From Ciceribacter sp. T2.26MG-112.2 (lineage in GTDB: Bacteria > Pseudomonadota > Alphaproteobacteria > Rhizobiales > Rhizobiaceae): DNA of 64,000 nt. The notes under the pieces are model-generated. The model was not told where the DNA came from, searched no databases, and saw only the letters and a program-made list of their open reading frames with translations. The stretch covers positions 310,001-374,000 of the forward strand of contig NZ_UEYQ01000001.1 of the NCBI RefSeq assembly GCF_900492205.1, in the 5' to 3' direction. Shown here piece by piece: positions 53,664 to 63,374 of the stretch (the stretch's first letter is position 1; each line of letters starts with the position of its first letter). The position numbers and the translations under genes were made by a program.

Positions 53664-54545
53664 TTATCCTTTCACGGCGCCGGACATCAGGCCGCGCACG
53701 AAATATCGTCCGGAGACGATATAGACGATGAGGGTGGGCAGGGCGGCGAGGATCGCGCCCGCGAAGTGGACATTGTATTCCTTGACCCCGGTCGAGGACG
53801 AAACGAGGTTGTTGAGCGCAACCGTCATCGGCGTCGAGGAGGCGCCGGAGAACGAGGCGCCGAACAGGAAGTCGTTCCAGATATTGGTGAACTGCCAGAT
53901 GACCGAGACGACGATGATCGGGCCGGAGGACGGCAGAAGGATACGGCGGAAGATCTGGAAGAAGCTCGCCCCGTCGATCTGCGCCGCCCTGACCAACTCG
54001 GTCGGGAAGGCCTCGTAATAGTTGCGGAAATAGAGCGTGGTGAAGCCGAGGCCGTAGATCACATGCACCATGATCAGGCCCCAGATCGATCCGGCCAGCC
54101 CAAGGATGCCGAGGATGCGGGCCATCGGGATCAGCACGATCTGGAACGGGATGAAGCAGGAGAGCAACAGCAGCCCGAAGAACACGTTCGAGCCCGGGAA
54201 GCGCCACTTGGTCAGCACATAGCCGTTGAGCGCGCCGATGATCGTCGAGATCGCCACGGCCGGAACGACCATCAGGAGCGAGTTGATGAAGAAGGGCTTG
54301 AGGCCCGTCGGCTGGACGCCGATCTGCGCTGTCGACCAGGCCGACAGCCAGGGCTCGATCGTCCAGACCTTCGGCAGGTTGAGCATGCCACCCTGGCGGA
54401 TCTCCTCCAGGGGTTTCAGCGAATTCACCACCATCACGTAGAGCGGCAGCATGTAGTAAACGGCGAACAGGATCAGCGCCGCGTAGATCAGCGCCCGCGT
54501 CAGGCGGCCGTGCGAGATGACATTGTCGGGGCTCGACGCGCTCAT
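53664..54545 (-). CDS. CUT1 sugar ABC transporter permease (MalG type)
   Basis: A 293-residue inner-membrane subunit with six transmembrane helices. The cytoplasmic EAA loop reads EAFPTELVRAAQIDGASFFQ (about 183-202), which couples to the ATPase. The C-terminal SGRYFVRGLMSGAVKG is the usual MalG ending. It shares one base with the stop of the other permease gene, so the two are translationally coupled and form a heterodimeric channel. Confidence 0.94.
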   Translation of the reverse strand: MSASSPDNVISHGRLTRALIYAALILFAVYYMLPLYVMVVNSLKPLEEIRQGGMLNLPKVWTIEPWLSAWSTAQIGVQPTGLKPFFINSLLMVVPAVAISTIIGALNGYVLTKWRFPGSNVFFGLLLLSCFIPFQIVLIPMARILGILGLAGSIWGLIMVHVIYGLGFTTLYFRNYYEAFPTELVRAAQIDGASFFQIFRRILLPSSGPIIVVSVIWQFTNIWNDFLFGASFSGASSTPMTVALNNLVSSSTGVKEYNVHFAGAILAALPTLIVYIVSGRYFVRGLMSGAVKG

Positions 54546-55423
54546 CAGCGTTTTCCTCCGCGGATTTCGGAATAGAGGTAAGGCACGATGATCGAGAAGA
54601 TCATGATCAGCATGATGATCGCCGAGGACGCGCCGATGCCCATCTGGTTGCGGGTAAACGTGTAGGAATACATGAAGGTCGCCGGCACTTCGGTCGCCTG
54701 CCCCGGCCCGCCGCCGGTCAGCGCCACGACGAGGTCGTAGGCCTTGATGGCGAGATGCGCGAGCACGACGAAGGCCGAAAGAAAGACCGGGCGCATCAGC
54801 GGGATGATGATGCGGCGATAGACCGTGGCGGTGGAGGCGCCGTCGATCTGCGCGGCCTTGATGATCTCGTTGTCGACGCCGCGCAGTCCCGCGAGGAACA
54901 TCGCCATGACGAAGCCGGAGGACTGCCAGACGGCGGCCAGCACCACGCAGTAGATGGCGTAGTTGCGGTCCTTGATCCAGTCGAAGGCGAAGCTCTCCCA
55001 GCCCCAGAGGTGCATGGTGTTCTCAAGGCCGATGCCGGGATCAAGGAACCATTTCCACGCCGTGCCGGTGACGATGAAGGAAAGCGCCATCGGATAGAGA
55101 TAGATCGGCCGCAAAAGGCCCTCGGCGCGGATCTTCTGGTCGAGCAGGATGGCAAGCCCGAGGCCCAGCACCGAGCAGATGACGATGTAGAGCGAGGCGA
55201 AGATGGCTAGGTTGGTCAAGGCGCGCCACCAGTGCGGCAGGGCCCAGAGCTTGGTGTAATTGGCGAGGCCGACGAAATTGTAGGACGGCAGCATCTTGCT
55301 GTCCGTCATCGACAGGAAGCCCGTATAGGCGATGAAGCCGTAGACGAAGACGAGCACGATAAGGAAACTGGGTGCCAGCACGAGCTTTGGCAAAAGCTCC
55401 TGCAGCCGGCTGTGGCTGTCCAT
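54545..55423 (-). CDS. CUT1 sugar ABC transporter permease (MalF type)
   Basis: A 292-residue subunit with six transmembrane helices. The EAA-like loop contains NEIIKAAQIDGASTATVYRR and the C-terminus has FSIIVPYLYSEIRGGKR. No extra periplasmic domain as in E. coli MalF. Start chosen at MDSHSRLQELLP; the frame is open for 37 more codons, but these translate the RIME element and are not coding. About 184 bases, including that element, separate it from the binding-protein gene. Confidence 0.93.
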   Translation of the reverse strand: MDSHSRLQELLPKLVLAPSFLIVLVFVYGFIAYTGFLSMTDSKMLPSYNFVGLANYTKLWALPHWWRALTNLAIFASLYIVICSVLGLGLAILLDQKIRAEGLLRPIYLYPMALSFIVTGTAWKWFLDPGIGLENTMHLWGWESFAFDWIKDRNYAIYCVVLAAVWQSSGFVMAMFLAGLRGVDNEIIKAAQIDGASTATVYRRIIIPLMRPVFLSAFVVLAHLAIKAYDLVVALTGGGPGQATEVPATFMYSYTFTRNQMGIGASSAIIMLIMIFSIIVPYLYSEIRGGKR

Positions 55424-55473
55424 GGTCGTTACCACCGTTTTCTTGTGTATTTTCAAGTTCTGGCGAGGGGAGA

Positions 55474-55588
55474 TGCCCCTCATCCGCCTGCCGGCACCTT
55501 CTCCCCGCAAGCGGTGAGAAGGGATATGCGGCACCGCGCTGGCCGTCCCCTCTCCCCGCGTGCGGGGAGAGGGTCAGGGTGAGGGGCA
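55474..55588. repeat. RIME1-type intergenic element
   Basis: About 115 bases closed by GCCCCTCA (55475-55482) and TGAGGGGC (55580-55587), containing two large palindromes. These are CCTTCTCCCCGC/GCGGTGAGAAGG (55497-55522, one mismatch) and the perfect CCCTCTCCCCGC/GCGGGGAGAGGG (55548-55573). This is the structure of Rhizobium-specific intergenic mosaic element 1. Its position between the highly expressed binding-protein gene and the permease genes suggests it protects the upstream mRNA, a role seen for REP-like elements in transporter operons. Confidence 0.85.
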
Positions 55589-55607
55589 GATACCCCGTCC
55601 CCTGGCC

Positions 55608-56858
55608 TTACTTTGCGCCTTCGACCGCAGCCGCCAGTTCCTCGGCGGCTTCGTCGGCGTTGAGCTCGCCGTTGAACGCGCGGGTGACGACGTCGTAGAT
55701 GGCGTTCTTCACCGAGGCCGGGTTGGCGTGGCCATGGGCCATGGAGCCGAACAGCGAGCCGTTGGTGTTGGCTTCCGCCAGGTCCTTGATCGCCTTCTTG
55801 CCGCAATCGTCGAAGGCTTCGTCCGAGACGTCGGTACGGGCAGGCGCCGAACCCTTGACCACGTTGAAGGCCGACTGGAAGGCCGGGCTCTCGATGGCGG
55901 AGGCCATCTGCAACTGTGCCGGCACCTTGTCGTCGGCGACCTTGAACATGGCGAACTGGTCGGAGTTGAAGGTGACGGAGCCTTGCGTTCCGGGGAAGCG
56001 CATGCAGACGAAATCGGTGCCCGGCTTCTTGCCGGCCTTGATGAATTCGCCCTTGGCCCAGTCGCCCATGAACTGAACGCCAGCCTTGCCCTCGATGACC
56101 ATGGCGGAGGCGAGGTTCCAGTCGCGTCCGGAGAAGTTGTCGTCGACATAGGAGCGGAGCTTGGCCAGGCGCTCGAAGGCTTCCTTCATCTTGTCGCCGG
56201 AAAGCGCTGCCGGATCGAGGTCGATGAAGGCCTGCTTGTAGAAATCATTGCCGAGCGAAAGCACGACAGCGTCGAAGATCGTCGCGTCCTGCCAGGGCTG
56301 GCCGCCATGGGCGACCGGGGTGATGCCCTGTTCCTTGAACTTGTCGAGCAATGCCACCAGCTCTTCCCAGTTCGCCGGCTCCTTGCCGCCAGCCTTGTCG
56401 AGAGCTGCCTTGTTGATCCAGACCCAATTGGTCGAGTGGACGTTGACCGGGGCGGCGATCCAGTGGCCGTCATACTTGGAAAATTGCTGCAAGGCGGTCG
56501 GGATGACCTTGTCCCAGCCTTCCTTGGCAGCGACTTCGTCGAGATTGCCGAGTGCGCCTTCCTTGGCCCAGTCGAGAATGTCGAAGCCGAGCATCTGCAC
56601 GGCGGTCGGCGCATTGCCGGCCGTGACGCGGGCACGCAGCACCGTCATCGCTTCCGTACCGCCGCCACCGGCGACCGGCATGTCGGTCCAGGAAATGCCC
56701 TTGCCTTCGAGGTCCTTTTTCAGGACGTCAAGGGCCGCGGCTTCGCCGCCCGAAGTCCACCAATGCAGGACTTCAACATTGTCGGCGGCGCGGGCGATGC
56801 CGGCGGCCATCGTGGCGATCAGGGCTGCTGCAGTCGTGGTAGTCAAGAACTTGCGCAT
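55608..56858 (-). CDS. Sugar ABC transporter substrate-binding protein (GtsA-like)
   Basis: A 416-residue periplasmic binding protein. Signal peptide to A24 (cleavage ARA-AD). The mature start [19 protein letters not shown], followed by [18 protein letters not shown] and [18 protein letters not shown], closely follows glucose/mannose-type binding proteins (GtsA of Pseudomonas and rhizobial relatives). A hexose or hexose-like ligand is therefore likely, but not certain. GGGAGGA ribosome-binding site at 56862-56868 (minus strand). First gene of the transporter operon, behind a leader of about 105 bases and a candidate LacI-type palindrome. Confidence 0.93.
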   Translation of the reverse strand: MRKFLTTTTAAALIATMAAGIARAADNVEVLHWWTSGGEAAALDVLKKDLEGKGISWTDMPVAGGGGTEAMTVLRARVTAGNAPTAVQMLGFDILDWAKEGALGNLDEVAAKEGWDKVIPTALQQFSKYDGHWIAAPVNVHSTNWVWINKAALDKAGGKEPANWEELVALLDKFKEQGITPVAHGGQPWQDATIFDAVVLSLGNDFYKQAFIDLDPAALSGDKMKEAFERLAKLRSYVDDNFSGRDWNLASAMVIEGKAGVQFMGDWAKGEFIKAGKKPGTDFVCMRFPGTQGSVTFNSDQFAMFKVADDKVPAQLQMASAIESPAFQSAFNVVKGSAPARTDVSDEAFDDCGKKAIKDLAEANTNGSLFGSMAHGHANPASVKNAIYDVVTRAFNGELNADEAAEELAAAVEGAK

Positions 56859-56970
56859 TGTATTCCTCCCATTTTGCAAGTCGATGCGGCGGAACTCCTC
56901 CCCGCCGTTTGGGTGGATCCGCCGCGTCCGCGACAGCTCCGGTATTCATGCGGTCTCCCACCGCAAAGGC

Positions 56971-57000
56971 ATTAAAGAAGTCAAAATTGACCAAGGTCAA
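56971..57000 (-). promoter_or_regulatory. Predicted promoter of the transporter operon, overlapped by an inverted repeat
   Basis: On the minus strand TTGACC (57000-56995), 18-base spacer, TTTAAT (56976-56971); start expected near 56964. The -35 element is one arm of the inverted repeat TTGACC-N2-GGTCAA (56987-57000), a possible operator. Confidence 0.45.
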
Positions 57001-57018
57001 TAACGGCGAAACACATTT

Positions 57019-57032
57019 TTAAATCGATTTAA
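57019..57032. promoter_or_regulatory. Perfect 14-bp palindrome, LacI-type operator candidate
   Basis: TTAAATCGATTTAA with the CG centre typical of LacI-family operators. It lies about 19 bases upstream of the predicted -35 of the transporter operon. Its half-site differs from the operators next to the lacI gene at 63 kb, so a different LacI protein may bind it. Confidence 0.45.
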
Positions 57033-57053
57033 TCCTATGTGTTCCGACCTTTC

Positions 57054-58562
57054 TCACCGCGGCATCCACCAGCCGGTGCGCGCGCCGATATGCATGTTGA
57101 GGGTCTTGGTCTCGGTGTAGTCCTCGACCGCGTGGCGACCGAGTTCGCGCCCCAGACCCGACTGTCGATAGCCGCCGAAGGGCAGTTCCGACGCGCCGTC
57201 CATGAAGGTGTTCATCCAGACCGTGCCGGCGCGGACCTTGCGGCCGACCGTCAGGCAGGTGTCGAAGTCGCGGCTCCAGACCCCCGCGGACAGGCCGTAG
57301 TCGATGGCGTTGGCGATTCGGATCGCCTCGTCCGTCGTCTCGAAAGTGAGGACCGAAAGGACGGGACCGAAGACCTCCTCGCGGGCGACCGCCATGTCCG
57401 GGGTCACCTTGTCGAGGATGGTGGGGGTCATGAACTGGCCCATGCCGAAATCGATGGTCGAGCCGCCATAGGCGACGTTGGCGCCGCCGGCCGCAGCCCC
57501 CGATACATAGCCGGAGATCTTTTCCAGATGCTGCGGGGTGATGATCGCGCCGACCTGGGTCGTCGGGTCGAGCGGATCGCCGACCTTGACGGCATTGGAA
57601 AGCTGGGCGATGCGGGCGACCACGTCGTCGGCGATGCTCCTGTGCAGGATCAGGCGCGAGCCGGCATTGCAGCATTCGCCGGCATTGAACCAGGCACCGA
57701 ACACGGCCGCGTCGATGAAGGCCTCCAGATCGGCGTCGGGAAAGACGATCTGCGGGTTCTTGCCGCCGAGTTCGAGCGAGACCTTTTTCAGCGTCTGGGC
57801 CGCATTGGCCATGGTCAGGCGGCCGACGCCGGTCGAGCCGGTGAAGGAGATCATGTCGACCGCCGGATGGGTGGTCATCGGCGCGCCGACTTCCGGGCCG
57901 GTGCCGACCACGATGTTGACGACGCCGGCGGGCACGCCGGCCTCGATCAGGATTTCGCCGAGAACCAGGGTCGAGCCGGAGGTGAGTTCGGAGGGCTTGA
58001 CGACGCAGGTGCAACCGGCGGCGAGCGCGAAGGGCAGCTTCTGGCCGACGATCAGGAAGGGGAAGTTCCACGGCGTGATGATCGAGACGACGCCGATCGG
58101 CTCGCGCAGCACGACACCGAGCGTGCCGTCGCCGAGCGTGTTGTAGCTCTCGCCGTGCAGGTCGCGGGCAAGGGCTGCGGCATAGCGCCAGATGTCGACG
58201 GCACCGGCGATCTCGCCCCTGACCTGGGTGATCGGTTTGCCGGCCTCGACCGCATCGAGATAGGCGATCTCGTCCAGCCGTTCTTCGATCAGGGAGGCAG
58301 CCTTCAGCAGGATGCCGGAGCGTTCCGCGGCCGTCATGCGCGGCCAGGGGCCATCGTCGAAGGCCTTGCGGGCGGCAAGGATGGCACGCTCCGCGTCTGC
58401 GGCGCTTGCCTGCTGGTAGCGGCTGACGACCACGCCGTGACCCGGGGCCACTCGCTCCAGCGTGCGGCCGTCGGCGCCGGCACCCCATTTGCCGTCGATC
58501 AGCATGGAGAATTCGCGAACCGTGGCGTCTTCGATCTTCCTGGGCGTGACCAGTACCGGCAT
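57054..58562 (-). CDS. NAD(P)-dependent aldehyde dehydrogenase
   Basis: A 502-residue ALDH, closest in pattern to betaine-aldehyde/gamma-aminobutyraldehyde-type enzymes. Cofactor and active-site motifs are ITPWNFPFL (163-171), FTGSTGVGR (240-248), the general base E264 in LELGGKNP and the nucleophile C298 in NAGECCNAG. It should oxidise an aldehyde from the pathway to an acid, possibly the substrate for the CoA-transferase. The start is the second of two close ATGs: GGGAG is seven bases before it but only one before the first. This ATG overlaps the stop of the hydratase gene (TAATG). Confidence 0.93.
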   Translation of the reverse strand: MPVLVTPRKIEDATVREFSMLIDGKWGAGADGRTLERVAPGHGVVVSRYQQASAADAERAILAARKAFDDGPWPRMTAAERSGILLKAASLIEERLDEIAYLDAVEAGKPITQVRGEIAGAVDIWRYAAALARDLHGESYNTLGDGTLGVVLREPIGVVSIITPWNFPFLIVGQKLPFALAAGCTCVVKPSELTSGSTLVLGEILIEAGVPAGVVNIVVGTGPEVGAPMTTHPAVDMISFTGSTGVGRLTMANAAQTLKKVSLELGGKNPQIVFPDADLEAFIDAAVFGAWFNAGECCNAGSRLILHRSIADDVVARIAQLSNAVKVGDPLDPTTQVGAIITPQHLEKISGYVSGAAAGGANVAYGGSTIDFGMGQFMTPTILDKVTPDMAVAREEVFGPVLSVLTFETTDEAIRIANAIDYGLSAGVWSRDFDTCLTVGRKVRAGTVWMNTFMDGASELPFGGYRQSGLGRELGRHAVEDYTETKTLNMHIGARTGWWMPR

Positions 58563-59341
58563 TACCATTCTCCCTTGAATTCGGCGGCGCGTTTTTCCCT
58601 GAAGGCGGACACGCCTTCCTTCAGGTCGCCGGTCTTGGCCACCAGGATCGATCCCAGCGCCTCGACGGCCGCGCCATTGTCCTCGCCGCCGGCGATGGAC
58701 AGCATGAGTTTCGATATCTCGACGGCCGCGGGGCCGCGTGCCGCGATCCGCGCGGCATAGTCCTTGGCGGCGTTCAGCGCTTCGCCGGTGTCGACGACGA
58801 GGTCGACCAGACCGTTTGCGCGTGCCTCTTCGGCCACGAACATTTCGCCGCCCAGCACCATGCGCCGCACGATCTGCGCGCCGAAGCGGCGCACCAGCCG
58901 CTGCGTGCCCGACCAGCCGGGCACCATGCCGAGAGACGTTTCCGGCAGGCCGATCTTCGCCTGGCGCTCGGCGATGCGGATGTCGGCGGCGCCGGCGAGT
59001 TCCAGCCCGCCGCCCAGCGCATGGCCGTTCATGGCGGCGATCACCGGCATGCGCAGCGTCGCCAGCCGATCGAAGATGCGGTGGCCATGGCGCACCCATT
59101 GGTGGCCGAATTGTTCTGGCTCCATGCCGCCCCAGGCGGCAATGTCGCCACCGGCGGAGAAGGCCTTGCCCTCGCCGGTCAGGATGACAACGCGAACGGC
59201 ACTGTCGGCCTCGACCCGGTCGAGAATGACCGAGAGATCGCCGAGCATGTCGAGGTCGAGCGCGTTGAGCTTGTCGGCGCGCGCCAAGGTGATGATGGCA
59301 ACCGAAGCTTCGACGGCAAGCCGGATGCGGGTCTCAGTCAT
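58562..59341 (-). CDS. Enoyl-CoA hydratase/isomerase family protein
   Basis: A 259-residue crotonase-fold enzyme. The oxyanion hole is formed around FSAGGDIAAW (61-70) and NGHALGGGLELAGAADIRIA (105-124). Both glutamates of true hydratases are kept: E114 and E134 (GLPETSLGMVPGWSGTQRL). It is therefore likely an active hydratase acting on a short, possibly hydroxylated acyl-CoA produced by the CoA-transferase. Overlaps the CoA-transferase stop by eight bases. Confidence 0.91.
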   Translation of the reverse strand: MTETRIRLAVEASVAIITLARADKLNALDLDMLGDLSVILDRVEADSAVRVVILTGEGKAFSAGGDIAAWGGMEPEQFGHQWVRHGHRIFDRLATLRMPVIAAMNGHALGGGLELAGAADIRIAERQAKIGLPETSLGMVPGWSGTQRLVRRFGAQIVRRMVLGGEMFVAEEARANGLVDLVVDTGEALNAAKDYAARIAARGPAAVEISKLMLSIAGGEDNGAAVEALGSILVAKTGDLKEGVSAFREKRAAEFKGEW

Positions 59342-60944
59342 GGGACACCTCCAGCACCCGCCTCGGCTTTTGCGGAAGCGTCAGGCCGATCGGCGCATCG
59401 CGGAACAGCTCGTGATCCATGCCCTTGAGGTCCGGCGAGATGATCAGCGGGAATTCGGACTGGGCGAGGATCTGGCTTTCGAGGTCGATGCCCGGCGCGA
59501 TTTCAGTCAGCATGATGCCGTCCGGCGTCAGCTTCATCACGCAGCGTTCGGTGACATAGGTGATGTCCTGGCCCTGGCTCACGGCACGGTGGCCGGAGAA
59601 GGTGACGTGTTCGACCTCGTTGACCAGCTTCTTGAGCTTTCCTTCCTTTTCCACGACCAGGCGGCCATCGGCGATCGAAAGCTTTGCGCCGGCATTGAAC
59701 ATACCGGAGAAGACGATCTTCCTGGCCCGCGCCGTGATGTCGACGAAGCCGCCGGCGCCGGCCGTCACATGCGGGCGGAAGGCGAGCTTGGAGACATTGA
59801 CCGAGCCGTCGCGACCGATCTCGAGGAAGGACAAAAGCGAGGCGTCGAAGCCACCACCCTGGAAGTAAGTGAACTGGTAGGGCGACGGCATGTAGCCGTC
59901 GGCGTTCGAGGCGCAGCCGAAAGCGAAATCCAGAAGCGGCACACCGCCGACGGCACCCTGCTCGATCACCCAGGTGACCGCGCCATGCAGGCCCTCTTCG
60001 AGCAGGATGCGGGGTACATTGGCGGAAATACCGAAGCCGAGGTTGACGCAGCTTCCGGCTTCCAACTCCTGCGCCACGCGGCGGGCGATGACCTTCTGGA
60101 TGCCGAATTCCGGCACTTGAAAGCTGTCGAGCGGGCGGAAGATCTCCCCCGAAATCGCCGGATCGTGGAGCGTCTGGGTCGTCTGCTTCTGGTCCGGATC
60201 GACGATGACATAGTCGACGAGCATGCCGGGCACGCGCACGTCATGCGGCTTCAGCGAGCCGTCCTTGGTCATGCGCTTGACCTGGGCAATGACGATGCCA
60301 CCATTGTTGCGGGCGGCGAGCGCCTGGTCGAGGCCGCCGAGATAGGCGCCCTCGTGCTCATAGGTGAGGTTGCCGCGCTCGTCGGCCGTGGTGGCACGGA
60401 TGATGGCAACCTGCGGAACGATCGCCGGGAAATAAAGCCATTCTTCGCCTTCGAACGCGATCTTCCTGACGACCGGCTGTTCGGCCGCGGGCGCATTCAT
60501 GGCACAACCCTGGTGGTCCGGGTCGACGAAGGTTTCGAGACCGATCTTGGTGATCACGCCCGGCCGCTTGGCGGCGGCCTCGCGATGCATGTCGAACAGG
60601 ATGCCGGAGGGAATGTTGTAGGCGGGGATCTCGTTTCCGCTGACCATCTGCCAGATGAGCGGCGGCTCGGAGGTCGAGGGGCCGGACGGATAGGAGCCGC
60701 CGATGATGCGCGCCAGGAGGCCCTTGCGGGCGATATGGTCGATACCCTTGATGCCGCTCATGTCGCCCGCGGCGATCGGATGCAGGGTCGTCAGGTTCCG
60801 CGGATGGCCGGTTGTCTCGAAGCGTTCGCCGATCGCCTTCAGCATCAGGTCCGGGCAGCCGAGGCCGCTCGAGGACGAGACGGAGACGATGGCGCCATCG
60901 GGGATCAGGGCGGCGGCTTCTGCCGGGGTGATCTGCTTGCTCAT
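59334..60944 (-). CDS. Acyl-CoA:acetate/3-ketoacid CoA-transferase (YdiF/propionate CoA-transferase type)
   Basis: A 536-residue class I CoA-transferase with alpha and beta domains fused in one chain. The N-terminal CoA region has DGAIVSVSSSSGLGCPD. The catalytic glutamate that carries the CoA thioester is E328 in VTWVIEQGAVGGVPLLDFAFG. The substrate is unknown; relatives activate acetoacetate, propionate or lactate. The ATG at 60944, nine bases after the Gfo/Idh stop, is preferred to a TTG that overlaps it. With the hydratase and aldehyde dehydrogenase it suggests breakdown through a CoA ester, unusual in a sugar operon. Confidence 0.93.
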   Translation of the reverse strand: MSKQITPAEAAALIPDGAIVSVSSSSGLGCPDLMLKAIGERFETTGHPRNLTTLHPIAAGDMSGIKGIDHIARKGLLARIIGGSYPSGPSTSEPPLIWQMVSGNEIPAYNIPSGILFDMHREAAAKRPGVITKIGLETFVDPDHQGCAMNAPAAEQPVVRKIAFEGEEWLYFPAIVPQVAIIRATTADERGNLTYEHEGAYLGGLDQALAARNNGGIVIAQVKRMTKDGSLKPHDVRVPGMLVDYVIVDPDQKQTTQTLHDPAISGEIFRPLDSFQVPEFGIQKVIARRVAQELEAGSCVNLGFGISANVPRILLEEGLHGAVTWVIEQGAVGGVPLLDFAFGCASNADGYMPSPYQFTYFQGGGFDASLLSFLEIGRDGSVNVSKLAFRPHVTAGAGGFVDITARARKIVFSGMFNAGAKLSIADGRLVVEKEGKLKKLVNEVEHVTFSGHRAVSQGQDITYVTERCVMKLTPDGIMLTEIAPGIDLESQILAQSEFPLIISPDLKGMDHELFRDAPIGLTLPQKPRRVLEVSHD

Positions 60945-60952
60945 GGTCCTGC

Positions 60953-63084
<2,132 letters not shown>

Positions 63085-63118
63085 CTGCGGATCCTCCCGA
63101 ATCTCAATCTGGATTGGA

Positions 63119-63148
63119 CTCTTATTTGGAACGATCCAAATCTGTCAA
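63119..63148 (-). promoter_or_regulatory. Predicted lacI-operon promoter with operator in its spacer
   Basis: On the minus strand TTGACA (63148-63143), 18-base spacer, TAAGAG (63124-63119); a 17-base spacing to ATAAGA is also possible. The spacer is filled by the operator at 63124-63141, so a bound repressor would block RNA polymerase. Confidence 0.6.
63124..63141. promoter_or_regulatory. LacI-type operator O1
   Basis: ATTTGGAACGATCCAAAT, an imperfect palindrome with a central CG. It differs by one base from the copy at 63325-63342. Confidence 0.75.
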
Positions 63149-63319
63149 GCCAGAAAGGCGTTTTTCCTTTAATCGTGATCAATGGCTTCCCGAAGAAGGC
63201 GAAACTCGACCGCTTCAGAATTGTTTATACGACATTATTCGCAATTCCTCGCCAGCGTTGTGCCTGCTCTGAGGGATCAGACGGCACTCAAAGGAGCCAA
63301 ATGATCCAGTCGTCAAGAC

Positions 63320-63348
63320 TTGTCATTTGGAACGATCTAAATTATTGA
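63320..63348 (+). promoter_or_regulatory. Predicted DUF993-gene promoter with operator in its spacer
   Basis: TTGTCA (63320-63325), exact 17-base spacer, TATTGA (63343-63348). The operator copy at 63325-63342 fills the spacer. Transcription would start near 63355, giving a leader of only about 20 bases. Confidence 0.6.
63325..63342. promoter_or_regulatory. LacI-type operator O2
   Basis: ATTTGGAACGATCTAAAT, 17 of 18 bases identical to O1, 201 bases away. Two such sites about 200 bp apart would also allow DNA looping by a tetrameric repressor. Confidence 0.75.
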
Positions 63349-63374
63349 GCGATCGAACCATGGAGGAGGAAGCC

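Noticed and set aside
55424-55534. N-terminal extension of the MalF-type permease
   Set aside because: The extra codons translate part of the RIME element and a non-conserved leader; the family start is MDSHSR.
57019-57032. Third copy of the O1/O2 LacI operator upstream of the transporter operon
   Set aside because: Same CG-centred type, but the half-site is TTTAAAT rather than ATTTGGA; treated as a separate operator.
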